From NCBI RefSeq assembly GCF_000424325.1, contig NZ_KE384163.1, positions 28,521 to 92,520 of the forward strand: 64,000 nt of DNA, written 5' to 3'. This stretch comes from [Clostridium] clostridioforme AGR2157. GTDB taxonomy: Bacteria > Bacillota > Clostridia > Lachnospirales > Lachnospiraceae. The notes under the pieces were generated by a model, which saw nothing but the letters and a program-made list of their open reading frames with translations, did no database searches and was not told the origin of the DNA. The position numbers were made by a program, and so were the translations under genes. Shown piece after piece: positions 17,780 through 26,811 of the stretch (within the stretch, counting starts at the first letter, position 1; every line of letters starts with the position of its first letter).

Positions 17780-18553
17780 ATGGCTTACGATTATAAAAAA
17801 ATGTTCAATGTATCAGGAAAACATGCAATTGTGACAGGTGGCGCCCAGGGACTTTCTCGCGGAATGGCAGAAGGACTTCTGGAAAATGGCTGCAAGGTTG
17901 TGTTGGTTGACATCCAGAAGGAAAAGCTGGAAGCTGTGTGTGAAGAATACCGTGCCATGGGATATGAGGCATATGAAGTATGTGGAAATCTCTCGGACCG
18001 GGCAGATGTGGACCGGATATTTACAGAGGCCATGGAGATTCTGGATGGAAAGCTGGATGTGCTGATTCCGGCGGCTGGCGTTCAGAGAAGACACCTTCCG
18101 GAAGAATTTCCCATTGAAGAATGGGATCTGGTGCTGAACATTAACTTAAATGCAGTATTTCTGATGATTCAGAAGGCCCTCAAGGTTATGCTTAAGCAGG
18201 CTACGGGCGGAAAGATTATTACCATTGGTTCTATGGTTACCTGGTTTGGAGGAACCACGGTGCCGGCTTATACGGCATCTAAGGGCGCGGTATCCCAGTT
18301 AACCAAGAGCTTGGCGGTAGATTGTGCGGGGCGCAATATCAATATCAACTGCATCTGCCCGGGATATATGGATACAGAAATGTGCGCGAACATGACCCAG
18401 GAGCGGAAGGACGAGTGCACCGTGCGTATACCTGCCGGCCGTTGGGGAACACCGGAAGATTTAAAAGGACCGGTGCTGTTTCTGGCATCATCCGCCTCTG
18501 ATTATTTGAATGGCACTACCATTCCTGTAGATGGAGGATATTTGGTGAAATAA
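17780..18553 (+). CDS. SDR oxidoreductase, gluconate 5-dehydrogenase / KduD-like
   Basis: A 257-aa classical short-chain dehydrogenase. The cofactor motif is TGGAQGLSRGMA (residues 19-30) and the catalytic triad is S151, Y164 and K168 (AYTASKGA). The acidic residue at the end of beta-2 (D44) favours NAD(H). The ending with LNGTTIPVDGGY is standard. Relatives interconvert keto and hydroxy sugar acids (5-ketogluconate/gluconate, DKI reductase), fitting the preceding dehydratase. Paired with the upstream dehydrogenase, it could epimerise a hexonate by oxidation and re-reduction. No sugar-acid kinase or aldolase is present in the window. Confidence 0.9.
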   Translation: MAYDYKKMFNVSGKHAIVTGGAQGLSRGMAEGLLENGCKVVLVDIQKEKLEAVCEEYRAMGYEAYEVCGNLSDRADVDRIFTEAMEILDGKLDVLIPAAGVQRRHLPEEFPIEEWDLVLNINLNAVFLMIQKALKVMLKQATGGKIITIGSMVTWFGGTTVPAYTASKGAVSQLTKSLAVDCAGRNININCICPGYMDTEMCANMTQERKDECTVRIPAGRWGTPEDLKGPVLFLASSASDYLNGTTIPVDGGYLVK

Positions 18554-18561
18554 ATTAAAAG

Positions 18562-18597
18562 CAGAACGGCATCTTATAGTGAGTGGATGCTGTTCTG
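18562..18597 (+). terminator. Hairpin after the sugar-acid operon, possible terminator
   Basis: CAGAACGGCATC (18562-18573) pairs with GATGCTGTTCTG (18586-18597) with one G-U. There is no T run, so termination is uncertain. Confidence 0.4.
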
Positions 18598-18696
18598 GAC
18601 AAAAACAGGGGTATGGGAGAAATTAAAGAAAAGGTTGGCACTATAACGTGTTAGAAAGGAAAAGGAGCAGTCGGGAAATAGTCAGCCCAAAGGATG

Positions 18697-19510
18697 AGGG
18701 TGTCCCAAAAGCCGTGAAATGACTTGGGGGATATCCTCCTTTGATTTCTTCAAAAAAAGGAGAACGGTTACCACGCCGTTCAAAGATTATACTCGAAGCC
18801 CTTCGTGAAAATATCAACTTCATGTGGATTGCCGGGGGAAACAAACCGGATTTCCGCACGATCAACCGTTTCCGTCTGCAAATGAAGGACATCATAGAAG
18901 ATATTTTTTATGAGGTGGTAAAGCTCCTGCTGGAAAAGGACTATATCAAGATGCGGAATTACTTTTTGGATGGCACCAAAATAGAAGCTAATGTCAATAA
19001 GTATACCTTTGTCTGGCGTGGAAGCATCAACTACCATCTTGTCGGACTTCTGGATAGGACGGCGACCGAAATAAAGTAATGAAGATCAATGAGCAGTGGG
19101 AAGCATTAAAAGAAAATCCAATGCCAACATCCAGAGCGAGAAGAGAATTCTGAAACGTCAGATCCGTTCCATCCAGACCGAAGGGCACTTTGGGGATATT
19201 AAGGAGAACGACAGTTTTCGGCGGTTCAATTACCGCAGCACAAAAGTATATAAAGAATTCATGCTGTATGCAATCGGCCGAAATATAAATAAATATCATC
19301 GTTTTCTTTACCATGAAATAGAGAGATTCACTGGGAAAAATGAGCAGAAAACAGCATAGAAAACAGTGTGAGTCCGGGATTATGGAAAAAGGGGATTTTG
19401 CGCTCAAAAACAGGCGGGACAAAGAGAAAACAAGCATATCCATCAGAGCCCGCTTTGCTGAAAAGCAAGGAACTCTGTGGGATATGCTTATTTTAGTTTA
19501 GGAGTCCTAA
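18697..19510 (+). pseudogene. IS1182-type transposase remnant
   Basis: Two plus-strand frames carry pieces of an IS1182-like DDE transposase. At 18741-19079 lie ENINFMWIAGGNKPDFRTI and YFLDGTKIEANVNKYTFVW. At 19096-19359, in another frame, lies the C-terminal GHFGDIKENDSFRRFNYR with YKEFMLYAIGRNINK. The middle of the protein, with the rest of the catalytic core, is missing and the frames are shifted, so it is inactive. Boundaries are approximate; no clean terminal inverted repeats could be matched. Confidence 0.75.
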
Positions 19511-19588
19511 AAATCGGTATTAACCGACTGCCCCATTCTTTGATGGTTTCTGACAAAAACAGAAATATGGCCTTTAACTGCTCTCCGT

Positions 19589-20578
19589 CTAGTTGGACAC
19601 CACCAAAGTCTTCAACCCATCCGTTGCGTTTGGCGCATTGAAGATATACAGAGTATAGGATGTATTGGCGCTCATGTTGGCGGAGGTGGCTGCCACGGAA
19701 GTGTTGGGGTAGGAGCCGGTCCTGGAGATGTAGAGCTGATACCACCCCGGGTAGAAGCTGGTGTAAGGGGTCACTTCCCTGTAGCGTACATTGCTGAAAG
19801 CAGTGTAGGAGGAGTTCTGGTTGCCGATGGATACGTCGAAGGGCCCCAGGTTCAGTGACAGGTTGCAGGCCCGCAGACAGCTGGAGCCTGAAGGCGCGTT
19901 GCAGGAAATGTCGGATATTTCCATGATGTCCAGGCCGCTTGCCGTATTGATGATGGCAATGGTCATGGAGGCGGAGGAGCGCACCTGTACTGTCTTCTGA
20001 ATGTACACATAGCCGTTGGCTCCTGACACGGTGACGGTCTGGGTGCCGGAGGCAGACTGGACGTAGCCTGTTATGTCCCCGTTCCCCAGGCTGCTTGCCA
20101 CCATCCAGTTGCCCAGGTACACGTAAAACGGCTGGTACCCGGTGGAAGCATTGAGGATGCGCACCCTGCCGAAGCTGGTGGCGGTACAGTTGTAGCATGG
20201 GAAGGTGATGCCGGGAATGACGGTGACAGAGCCTCTGTTTCCGGGGAAAATGGGCCGGAAGATAGGCGGAAAGCCGGGACGGTTGCCGCTGTACACAGGG
20301 CCGCCTTCACCTGGATTGGGTAGTGGGATGACCGGGACATTGGCACCGTTATTCTGATTGCCGCCGCTGTACACAGGGCCGCCTTCGCCTGGATTGGGTA
20401 GTGGGATGACCGGGACATTGGCACCGTTATTCTGATTGCCGCCGCTGTCCACAGGACCGCCCTCGCCCGGATTGGGAAGGGGAGTTACGGGAACATCGGC
20501 ATCCCCCAGCTCTGCCGTGGCCAGGAGGGTGTCCGGATACTCACTCATTCTGTCTGTATGATAGGACTGATTGTTCAT
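19589..20578 (-). CDS. DUF4397-domain protein with proline/glycine-rich tandem repeats
   Basis: A 329-aa protein. After about 28 N-terminal residues come three 26-aa repeats built on PLPNPGEGGPV-SGGNQNNGA (residues about 29-105). A Pro-rich linker (PGFPPIFRPIFPG) follows, and then a DUF4397 beta-domain pair from VRILNASTGYQPFYVYLGN to the end. Several Cys lie in FPCYNCTA and CNAPSGSSCLRAC. DUF4397 proteins are usually exported, but no signal peptide is visible, so the location is open; spore coat or other envelope association is one possibility. Divergent from yqfC. GAGGT precedes the ATG. Confidence 0.75.
   Translation of the reverse strand: MNNQSYHTDRMSEYPDTLLATAELGDADVPVTPLPNPGEGGPVDSGGNQNNGANVPVIPLPNPGEGGPVYSGGNQNNGANVPVIPLPNPGEGGPVYSGNRPGFPPIFRPIFPGNRGSVTVIPGITFPCYNCTATSFGRVRILNASTGYQPFYVYLGNWMVASSLGNGDITGYVQSASGTQTVTVSGANGYVYIQKTVQVRSSASMTIAIINTASGLDIMEISDISCNAPSGSSCLRACNLSLNLGPFDVSIGNQNSSYTAFSNVRYREVTPYTSFYPGWYQLYISRTGSYPNTSVAATSANMSANTSYTLYIFNAPNATDGLKTLVVSN
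20291..20500 (-). repeat. Three tandem copies of a 78-bp unit inside the DUF4397 gene
   Basis: Units start at 20291, 20369 and 20447 (plus-strand coordinates), period exactly 78 bp (26 codons). The first two are nearly identical; the third, which encodes the N-terminal copy, has diverged and is partial at its end. Such in-frame repeats readily change copy number. Confidence 0.9.
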
Positions 20579-20662
20579 AGAGACCTCGCAAAAGATTGAT
20601 TCACTATAGTCTATTCATATGGAATAAGGAATGTGTATGTTTTTTTTGAAAAAAAGGGGACT

Positions 20663-20690
20663 GCATTTTTGGCGGGCTGATGCATATAAT
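20663..20690 (+). promoter_or_regulatory. Candidate sigma-E-type sporulation promoter of yqfC
   Basis: GCATTTT (20663-20669), 13-bp gap, CATATAAT (20683-20690). This resembles the Bacillus sigma-E consensus (kmATATT, 13-15 bp, CATACAnT) with one mismatch in each box, 32 bp upstream of the chosen yqfC start. Confidence 0.5.
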
Positions 20691-20722
20691 AAAAAGAACC
20701 AGTGTATCAGGAGCGTGGGCGT

Positions 20723-20992
20723 ATGTCATGGGAACCAAAGAAAACAGCCGTATCCGCACTGGGGCTGCCCCGGGACGTGATTCTGGGGGATGTGCTTATA
20801 AGCTTTGTGGGCAGGAGTCAGGTGAATGTGGAAAATTACAGGAGCATCCTGATTTACACGGATACCCTGATTAAGCTCCAGGCCAGGAACTGCAAGGTGG
20901 TGATTCACGGAGCCCGCTTAAAGATTGATTATTATACGGCGGAGGAGATGAAGATAACCGGCCAGGTCGGTTCTTTGGAATTTGAAACATAA
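20723..20992 (+). CDS. yqfC: Sporulation protein YqfC
   Basis: An 89-aa protein of the YabP/YqfC family, with LPRDVILGDVLISFVGRSQV and ENYRSILIYTDTLIKLQ. These proteins are made in the mother cell during sporulation and act at spore envelope assembly; the exact role is unknown. ATG 20723 with AGGAG nine bases upstream is preferred over the ATG seven codons earlier. It heads the run yqfC-yqfD-phoH-ybeY, conserved in spore formers. Confidence 0.92.
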   Translation: MSWEPKKTAVSALGLPRDVILGDVLISFVGRSQVNVENYRSILIYTDTLIKLQARNCKVVIHGARLKIDYYTAEEMKITGQVGSLEFET

Positions 20993-21010
20993 ATCAAAGG
21001 AGGGGCCTGT

Positions 21011-22270
21011 TTGATTGAATGGCTGTTACATAATTGGGAAGGATATGTAAGACTCCGTCTTCACGGCTATTCACCGGAACGTTTCCTGAATCTCTGCAAT
21101 GCCAGGGGTCTGGAGGTATGGGGACTGATATGCAACCGGGACGGGGATTATGAGTTTTTTATGACTGTGGAAGGATACCGCCGGGTGAAGCCCCTGGTGC
21201 GCAAGGCACAGGTAAGGCTGCACATTACCGGCCGTTTCGGCCTCCCATTTTTTATTTACAGGCACAGGAAGCGCTGGTATTACGGTGCTGGAATCATGGC
21301 CTTTTTCCTGGTGCTTTATATCATGTCCCTGTTCATCTGGGATATCCAGTTTGAGGGCAATTACAGGTATACCTACGATACTCTGGTCCGTTTTCTGGAC
21401 ACCCAGGATATTGATTACGGCATGCTAAAGGCCAGGATTAACTGCGAGGATTTGGAAGCCTCCATGCGCACAAGCTTTCCCGAGATAACCTGGGTATCTG
21501 CCCGTGTTTCCGGTACAAGGCTGCTCATCCACATCAAGGAAAACGAGGTGCTGTCCACTATCCCGGAGAAGGACGAGACACCCTGCGACATTGTGGCGTC
21601 CCAGCCGGGAGTCATCACCTCCATGGTGGTGCGCCAGGGAGTTGCCCAGGTTTGTGTTGGGGACGAGGTGGAGGAGGGACAGGTACTGGTCAGCGGACGG
21701 GTGCCCATCATCGGTGACAACGAGGAGGAAATCAATGCCTACATGGTTCACGCGGATGCGGATATTGTGGCCAGGACCGTCAAACAATATGAGAAAACAT
21801 TTCCCCTGCTGCATCAGGAACGTGTCCACACAGGGCGCAGGCGGAGAGGATGGTACATGAAGGCCGGGGCCTGGTCCTTTACCTTCCTGACCCCGGTGAG
21901 GGGACAGGGGGAGTGGGATTATTCCATGGAGGAAAAACAGCTCAGGCTGTTTTCCAATTTTTATCTGCCTGTCTATATGGGCGCCATACAGGGCCGGGAA
22001 ATGGCAACCTATGAGAGAAATTACAGGGAGGATGAGTTAAAAGAGCTGTCCAAAGCCATAAATTACCAATTTGTCAAAAATTTAGAGGAAAAGGGGGTAC
22101 AAATTCTAGAAAATAATGATAGAATAGAAACAAGTGTTTCTGAATGCCGCCTGACAGGTGAACTCGTGACAGAGGAATCCATTGTTAAGACACAGCCGGC
22201 AGCGGAGCCTGATATGAATTCCGGCGTGGAGCCGGGAGAAAAACCAGAGGAGACAATAACTGCTGAATGA
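21011..22270 (+). CDS. yqfD: Sporulation protein YqfD
   Basis: A 419-aa protein with one strong membrane helix near residue 100 (YYGAGIMAFFLVLYIMSLFI), flanked by a cytoplasmic N-terminal domain and a large outer part. The latter includes a FtsQ/POTRA-like segment around IDYGMLKARINCEDLEASMR and a SpoIVFA-like stretch later. It starts at TTG 21011 with AAAGGAGG upstream. The stop overlaps the phoH start (ATGA). The C-terminal 40 residues are low complexity and acidic. Confidence 0.92.
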   Translation: MIEWLLHNWEGYVRLRLHGYSPERFLNLCNARGLEVWGLICNRDGDYEFFMTVEGYRRVKPLVRKAQVRLHITGRFGLPFFIYRHRKRWYYGAGIMAFFLVLYIMSLFIWDIQFEGNYRYTYDTLVRFLDTQDIDYGMLKARINCEDLEASMRTSFPEITWVSARVSGTRLLIHIKENEVLSTIPEKDETPCDIVASQPGVITSMVVRQGVAQVCVGDEVEEGQVLVSGRVPIIGDNEEEINAYMVHADADIVARTVKQYEKTFPLLHQERVHTGRRRRGWYMKAGAWSFTFLTPVRGQGEWDYSMEEKQLRLFSNFYLPVYMGAIQGREMATYERNYREDELKELSKAINYQFVKNLEEKGVQILENNDRIETSVSECRLTGELVTEESIVKTQPAAEPDMNSGVEPGEKPEETITAE

Positions 22271-23265
22271 GTGTAATTGAGACAATGATTGACATTCCCG
22301 CAGAGCATGAGCGGAATGTCTGCGGACAATTTGACACCTACTTAAAGAAGATAGAGCGCACCCTGCATGTGACCATGATTGCCAGGGACGGCGAAATAAA
22401 AATCATCGGACCTGAGAAAACCATAGGCCAGGCAAAAAGCGTGTTCAACAACCTGATTGAACTGTCCAAGCGGGGCAATACCATCACGGAACAGAACGTG
22501 GACTATGCCCTATCCCTGTCTTTCACGGAGAATGACGGGCAGATTTTGGAGATTGACAAGGACATCATATGCCGGACCATATCCGGCAAGCCGGTGAAGC
22601 CAAAGACGCTGGGGCAGAAGCACTATGTGGATGCTATCCGCAAGAAGATGATTGTGTTCGGCATCGGACCGGCCGGCACGGGAAAGACATACCTTGCCAT
22701 GGCCATGGCCATCCAGGCATTTAAGAACGGCGAGGTGGGGCGCATTATCCTTACCAGGCCGGCCATTGAGGCCGGTGAGAAGCTGGGATTCCTGCCGGGC
22801 GATCTCCAGAGCAAGATTGACCCGTATCTTCGTCCTCTTTATGACGCCCTGTACCAGATTATGGGGGCGGAAAGCTATCTCCACAATTCGGAGAAGGGGC
22901 TGATTGAGGTGGCGCCCCTGGCCTACATGAGAGGAAGAACACTGGACAATGCCTATATCATCCTGGATGAGGCCCAGAACACCACCCCGGCCCAGATGAA
23001 GATGTTCCTTACCAGAATCGGTTTTGGTTCCAAGGTCATCATAACGGGAGACCAGACTCAGAAGGACCTTCCGGGAGGCGCGGTTTCCGGTCTGGACACA
23101 GCACTTAAGGTGCTGAAACGGATTGACGACATTGGGTTCTGCTACCTGACCAGTTCCGACGTGGTGCGTCATCCATTGGTGCAGAAAATTGTACAGGCCT
23201 ATGAGACATATGAACAAAAGAATACCCCGCCTGCAGGACGGCGCAGGATACGGGAGCGGAATTAA
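22267..23265 (+). CDS. phoH: PhoH-family ATPase
   Basis: A 332-aa protein with a short N-terminal KH-like part and then the PhoH ATPase: Walker A GPAGTGKTY (about residue 137), the LTRPAIEAGEKLGFLPG motif and Walker B YIILDEAQNTT. It is a predicted RNA-associated ATPase, commonly next to ybeY as here. It overlaps yqfD by 4 bp. The yqfF/pgpH gene found between phoH and ybeY in Bacillus is absent. Confidence 0.95.
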   Translation: MSVIETMIDIPAEHERNVCGQFDTYLKKIERTLHVTMIARDGEIKIIGPEKTIGQAKSVFNNLIELSKRGNTITEQNVDYALSLSFTENDGQILEIDKDIICRTISGKPVKPKTLGQKHYVDAIRKKMIVFGIGPAGTGKTYLAMAMAIQAFKNGEVGRIILTRPAIEAGEKLGFLPGDLQSKIDPYLRPLYDALYQIMGAESYLHNSEKGLIEVAPLAYMRGRTLDNAYIILDEAQNTTPAQMKMFLTRIGFGSKVIITGDQTQKDLPGGAVSGLDTALKVLKRIDDIGFCYLTSSDVVRHPLVQKIVQAYETYEQKNTPPAGRRRIRERN

Positions 23266-23285
23266 TCCGCCAAGGAGAAGTGAGC

Positions 23286-23783
23286 ATGACCATTTCAATT
23301 GAATACGAAGCAGATAAAGTACTGAATTTGCCCTACCGGGAAATCATCGAGGATACCGTGCTGGCTGCCCTGGATTATGAGGGCTGTCCCTATGAGGCGG
23401 AGGTCAATGTCATTCTTACGGACAATGACGCCATACAGGAAATCAACCGGGAACACCGCCGGATTGACGCTCCTACGGACGTGCTGTCCTTTCCCATGGT
23501 GGATTATGAGTCGCCATCGGATTTTGACCATGTGGAGGAAGCTGTGGAGGATTACTTCAATCCTGAGACCGGCGAGCTGATGCTGGGGGATATTGTGATT
23601 TCCGTGGATAAGGTGGAGGAACAGGCTGAGAAATACGGCCATTCCCAGACCAGGGAGCTGGCCTTTCTGACGGCCCACAGCATGCTCCATCTGTTTGGTT
23701 ACGACCACATGGAGGACGGCGAACGGCTGGTGATGGAAGAAAAGCAGAAAGAGATACTGGAAACCAGGGGGTATACAAGATGA
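23286..23783 (+). CDS. ybeY: Endoribonuclease YbeY (rRNA maturation)
   Basis: A 165-aa zinc metalloprotein needed for 16S rRNA 3' maturation and ribosome quality control. The metal motif H-x3-H-x5-H is seen in AHSMLHLFGYDH, and RIDAPTDVLSFPM is conserved. ATG 23286 has AAGGAG eight bases upstream; the GTG two codons earlier is too close to that site. It overlaps the DUF3048 gene by 4 bp. Confidence 0.95.
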   Translation: MTISIEYEADKVLNLPYREIIEDTVLAALDYEGCPYEAEVNVILTDNDAIQEINREHRRIDAPTDVLSFPMVDYESPSDFDHVEEAVEDYFNPETGELMLGDIVISVDKVEEQAEKYGHSQTRELAFLTAHSMLHLFGYDHMEDGERLVMEEKQKEILETRGYTR

Positions 23784-24952
23784 GAAACGGGTTCAGATGG
23801 ATGGCAATGGGTTTAACGGCAGGACTGACGGCAGCCGCGCTTTTGACGGGCTGCGCTAAGGAAGCCAGCGTGGAAGCAACCACGGTTCAGGAGCCTCCTG
23901 CCACTTCTGAGGCCGCTGAACCCGATATCATCATCCGGTCTGACCCTGAGACCACCGGGGAGGATACAGGAAATCTTCAGAATTATTACCTTCCGGAGGA
24001 ACGGACCGAGGAGAACGGGATGATACGCAGCTATCTGACCGGCCAGATGGTGGAAACCGCTAAGGGAAACCGCCGGCCCGCGGCTGTGATGATGAGCAAT
24101 GACAAGGAAGCCAGGCCACAGTACGGTATCAACAGGGCGGGGGTGGTCTATGAGGCGCCGGTGGAGGGAAGCATGAACCGGTACATGGCCCTTATAGAGG
24201 ATTATGACGGCCTGGAGCGCATAGGCTCGGTGCGCAGCTGCCGGACCTACTACACCTATTTTGCCAGGGAGTTTGACGCTGTCTACGTCCACTATGGTCA
24301 GAGCACCTTTGCCAAGCCTTATCTGAAAAATGTGGATAATATCAACGGTCTGGATGCCATCGGCGATCTGGCCTTTTACCGCACAAAGGACAAGAAATCG
24401 CCCCATAACGCCTATACCAGCGGGGACAGGATTACGGCCTCCATTGAGAAGCTGGGGTACACGCAGTCCTATGTTCCATCCTACAAGGGCCATTATCTCT
24501 TTGCCAGGGACGGCAGGGAGGCATCTTTAATGGAGCGTCCGGGAGTCATGGATGCAGGCACGGTAAAGACCGGCTACATCATGAACCAGGCATACTTTGT
24601 GTACGACCCTTCGGACGGGCTTTACCACCGTTACCAGTACGGCAAAATCCATCAGGGGGATGAAGGGCCCATTGCGGTGAAAAACGTGATTTTCCAGTAC
24701 TGCCAGACCGGCCGTTACGCCACCACGGATTATCTGGACATCAATGTACATACTACGGAATGCGGGTATTTTATGACAGACGGCAAAGCGATTCCTATTA
24801 ACTGGGAGAAGGACGGCGAGTTCGGTCCCACCCGTTACTATGATACCAATCACGATGAAGTTGTGCTGAATCAGGGAAAGACCTGGGTCTGCATCATTCC
24901 CACCAGGGACTTTGCCAAGTCGGAAATTATCGGAAATGAGGATACACAGTAA
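23780..24952 (+). CDS. DUF3048-domain lipoprotein (YerB-like)
   Basis: A 390-aa protein whose start has a signal peptide and lipobox LLTGC (Cys at about residue 25), then an acidic linker, then two DUF3048 parts. The first spans RPAAVMMSNDKEARPQYGI to the EFDAVYVHYGQS region; the second ends in the typical DGKAIPINWEKDGEFGPTRYYD and LNQGKTWVCIIP. The biochemical role of YerB-type proteins is not established. It is translationally coupled to ybeY. Confidence 0.88.
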   Translation: MRNGFRWMAMGLTAGLTAAALLTGCAKEASVEATTVQEPPATSEAAEPDIIIRSDPETTGEDTGNLQNYYLPEERTEENGMIRSYLTGQMVETAKGNRRPAAVMMSNDKEARPQYGINRAGVVYEAPVEGSMNRYMALIEDYDGLERIGSVRSCRTYYTYFAREFDAVYVHYGQSTFAKPYLKNVDNINGLDAIGDLAFYRTKDKKSPHNAYTSGDRITASIEKLGYTQSYVPSYKGHYLFARDGREASLMERPGVMDAGTVKTGYIMNQAYFVYDPSDGLYHRYQYGKIHQGDEGPIAVKNVIFQYCQTGRYATTDYLDINVHTTECGYFMTDGKAIPINWEKDGEFGPTRYYDTNHDEVVLNQGKTWVCIIPTRDFAKSEIIGNEDTQ

Positions 24953-24957
24953 TAGAC

Positions 24958-26655
24958 ATGAATCCAAGGACAAGCAGGAAAAAAACCAGGAAACAGAAAG
25001 CAGCCAATTTTGTCATACAGGGGAGCATCCTGGCCATGGCCGGTATCGTGGTGCGCATCATCGGTATGCTCTACCGGATGCCCCTTAACGACATTATAGG
25101 AAAACAGGGGAACGGATATTATACGTCGGCCTTCAATGTGTATAATATCCTCCTTATATTATCCTCCTACAGCATGCCGGTGGCAGTGTCGAAGATGATA
25201 TCTGCCCGGCTGGCAAGGGGGGAGCACAGAAATTGCAGCCGCATCTTAAAAGCGGCTCTTATTTATGCTACGGCAGTGGGAGGCATAGCGGCGTTGGTCC
25301 TGTGGTTTGGCGCGGATTTGTTCGCGGAACTCATCAAGACGCCTTTCAGCCGATACGCGTTAAAGACCCTGGCGCCCACCATCTGGATCATGGCGTATCT
25401 GGGCGTGCTCAGAGGATATTTCCAGGGAACGGGCACCATGGTGCCCACGGCAGTGTCCCAGATTTTAGAACAGATTGTCAATGCGGTGGTCAGCGTGGTC
25501 GCAGCCGGAATTCTCTTTGGCGTGGGCACGTCCATCAACGCTGTCCAGGGGGCAAAGGAGTATTCCTATGCACTGGGTGCTGCGGGCGGCACCATTGGCA
25601 CCGGGGCAGGCGCGCTCACGGCCTTCCTGTTTTTTATATGCCTTACTGCATCCAAAGGGCGGGAGAGAAGGCAGATGGCCCGGGAGGATGTGTCGGGGAG
25701 GACGGAGAGCTACCGAAGGATATTTTATGTGCTCACCATCACCGTGCTGCCCATTGTCATCAGCAGCGGCATCTACAACTGCTCCAATGTGGTGGACAAT
25801 TATCTGTTCGGCCAGGGCATGGATAAGCTGGGCTATCTGGAGGATTCCATCGCCACCTGCTGGGGCGTGCTGGGGCAGTACCAGCTGCTCTTTAACATAC
25901 CGGTGGCTGTTTCCAATGCCCTTTCATCCTCTCTGATACCATCCCTCACAAGGGCTGTTGCAAACAGGAACAGGAGGGAGAAGCTGGAGCGGATTGCCGC
26001 CTCTATACGTTTCTCCCTGCTGATTGCCATTCCGGCCGCAGTGGGAATCACGGTGCTGGCTAAGCCGGTCTGCAACCTGCTGTTTATCAGCGAGGACAAT
26101 ACCATGCTGATACGGCTCTCCATGGCGGGTTCCCTGGCTGTGGTGTTCTATTCCCTGTCAACCGTAACAAACGCCATCCTCCAGGGCCTGAACCACATGG
26201 ACGTGCCCATACGCCACGCGGTCATTGCCCTGGTCATCCACGTGGCGGTGCTGGAGGTGTTCCTTATGGTATTTAAGATGGGAATTTACAGCGTGGTGTT
26301 TGCCAATATTATATTTGCCCTTGTGATGTGCCTGTTAAACGGACATGCCATTGCCAGGTTTGCCAGATACAGGCAGGAATATAAGAGAACTCTCATACTG
26401 CCCACAATATGCGCCGCGTTTATGGGAGCGGCCGCTTATGGGGTATACAGAGGCGTTTACGCCCTGCTTCCCGACCGGCTGATGAGGGGCAGGATGGGCA
26501 TGGCCATTGTAGTGTTCCCTTCCGTGGCAGCGGCCGTCCTGGTCTATGCCGTGCTCCTTGTAAGGTTCAGGGCAGTGGAAGAGGAGGAGCTTAAGGGTAT
26601 GCCGGGAGGAAGGAGACTGGTCCGTCTTTTGAACCGTTTCCGGCTTCTGGGATAA
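24958..26655 (+). CDS. spoVB: SpoVB/MurJ-type MOP-superfamily flippase
   Basis: A 565-aa protein with 14 predicted membrane segments and the SpoVB N-terminus GSILAMAGIVVRIIGMLYRM. Other marks are GYYTSAFNVYNILLILSSYSMPVAVSKM (landmark near residue 45) and RGYFQGTGTMVPTA. SpoVB-type proteins are thought to flip lipid-linked cell-wall precursors, in this subgroup probably for spore cortex. It starts 5 bp after the lipoprotein gene with a weak ribosome site, so coupling is likely. Confidence 0.88.
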   Translation: MNPRTSRKKTRKQKAANFVIQGSILAMAGIVVRIIGMLYRMPLNDIIGKQGNGYYTSAFNVYNILLILSSYSMPVAVSKMISARLARGEHRNCSRILKAALIYATAVGGIAALVLWFGADLFAELIKTPFSRYALKTLAPTIWIMAYLGVLRGYFQGTGTMVPTAVSQILEQIVNAVVSVVAAGILFGVGTSINAVQGAKEYSYALGAAGGTIGTGAGALTAFLFFICLTASKGRERRQMAREDVSGRTESYRRIFYVLTITVLPIVISSGIYNCSNVVDNYLFGQGMDKLGYLEDSIATCWGVLGQYQLLFNIPVAVSNALSSSLIPSLTRAVANRNRREKLERIAASIRFSLLIAIPAAVGITVLAKPVCNLLFISEDNTMLIRLSMAGSLAVVFYSLSTVTNAILQGLNHMDVPIRHAVIALVIHVAVLEVFLMVFKMGIYSVVFANIIFALVMCLLNGHAIARFARYRQEYKRTLILPTICAAFMGAAAYGVYRGVYALLPDRLMRGRMGMAIVVFPSVAAAVLVYAVLLVRFRAVEEEELKGMPGGRRLVRLLNRFRLLG

Positions 26656-26761
26656 GAGACATATGGGCTTATCTGTTTGTTGTGATATATTAGGAAAAAT
26701 TTGAGAATGCATGATTAAAACTGAATAAGAAAGCAGATACTAACCTTAAAGCGGCGTCCGG

Positions 26762-26783
26762 CGCCATGCCGGCAGGCATGGCG
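26762..26783 (+). other. Perfect hairpin in the leader of the BofC-like gene
   Basis: CGCCATGCC and GGCATGGCG form a perfect 9-bp stem with a 4-base loop, about 30 bp before the ATG. No T run follows, so it is not a standard terminator; it could be a leader structure or mRNA stabiliser. Confidence 0.5.
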
Positions 26784-26811
26784 GGGCCGGGGCCAGCGAG
26801 GAGGTTAGTTC

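Noticed and set aside
19488..20198. A 236-codon minus-strand frame overlapping the DUF4397 gene
   Set aside because: Out-of-frame shadow with His/Arg/Gln-rich composition; the DUF4397 frame has the recognisable domain and repeats.
20291..20500. 78-bp tandem units considered as a CRISPR-like or regulatory repeat array
   Set aside because: Units are contiguous with no spacers, keep the reading frame and encode a 26-residue protein repeat.
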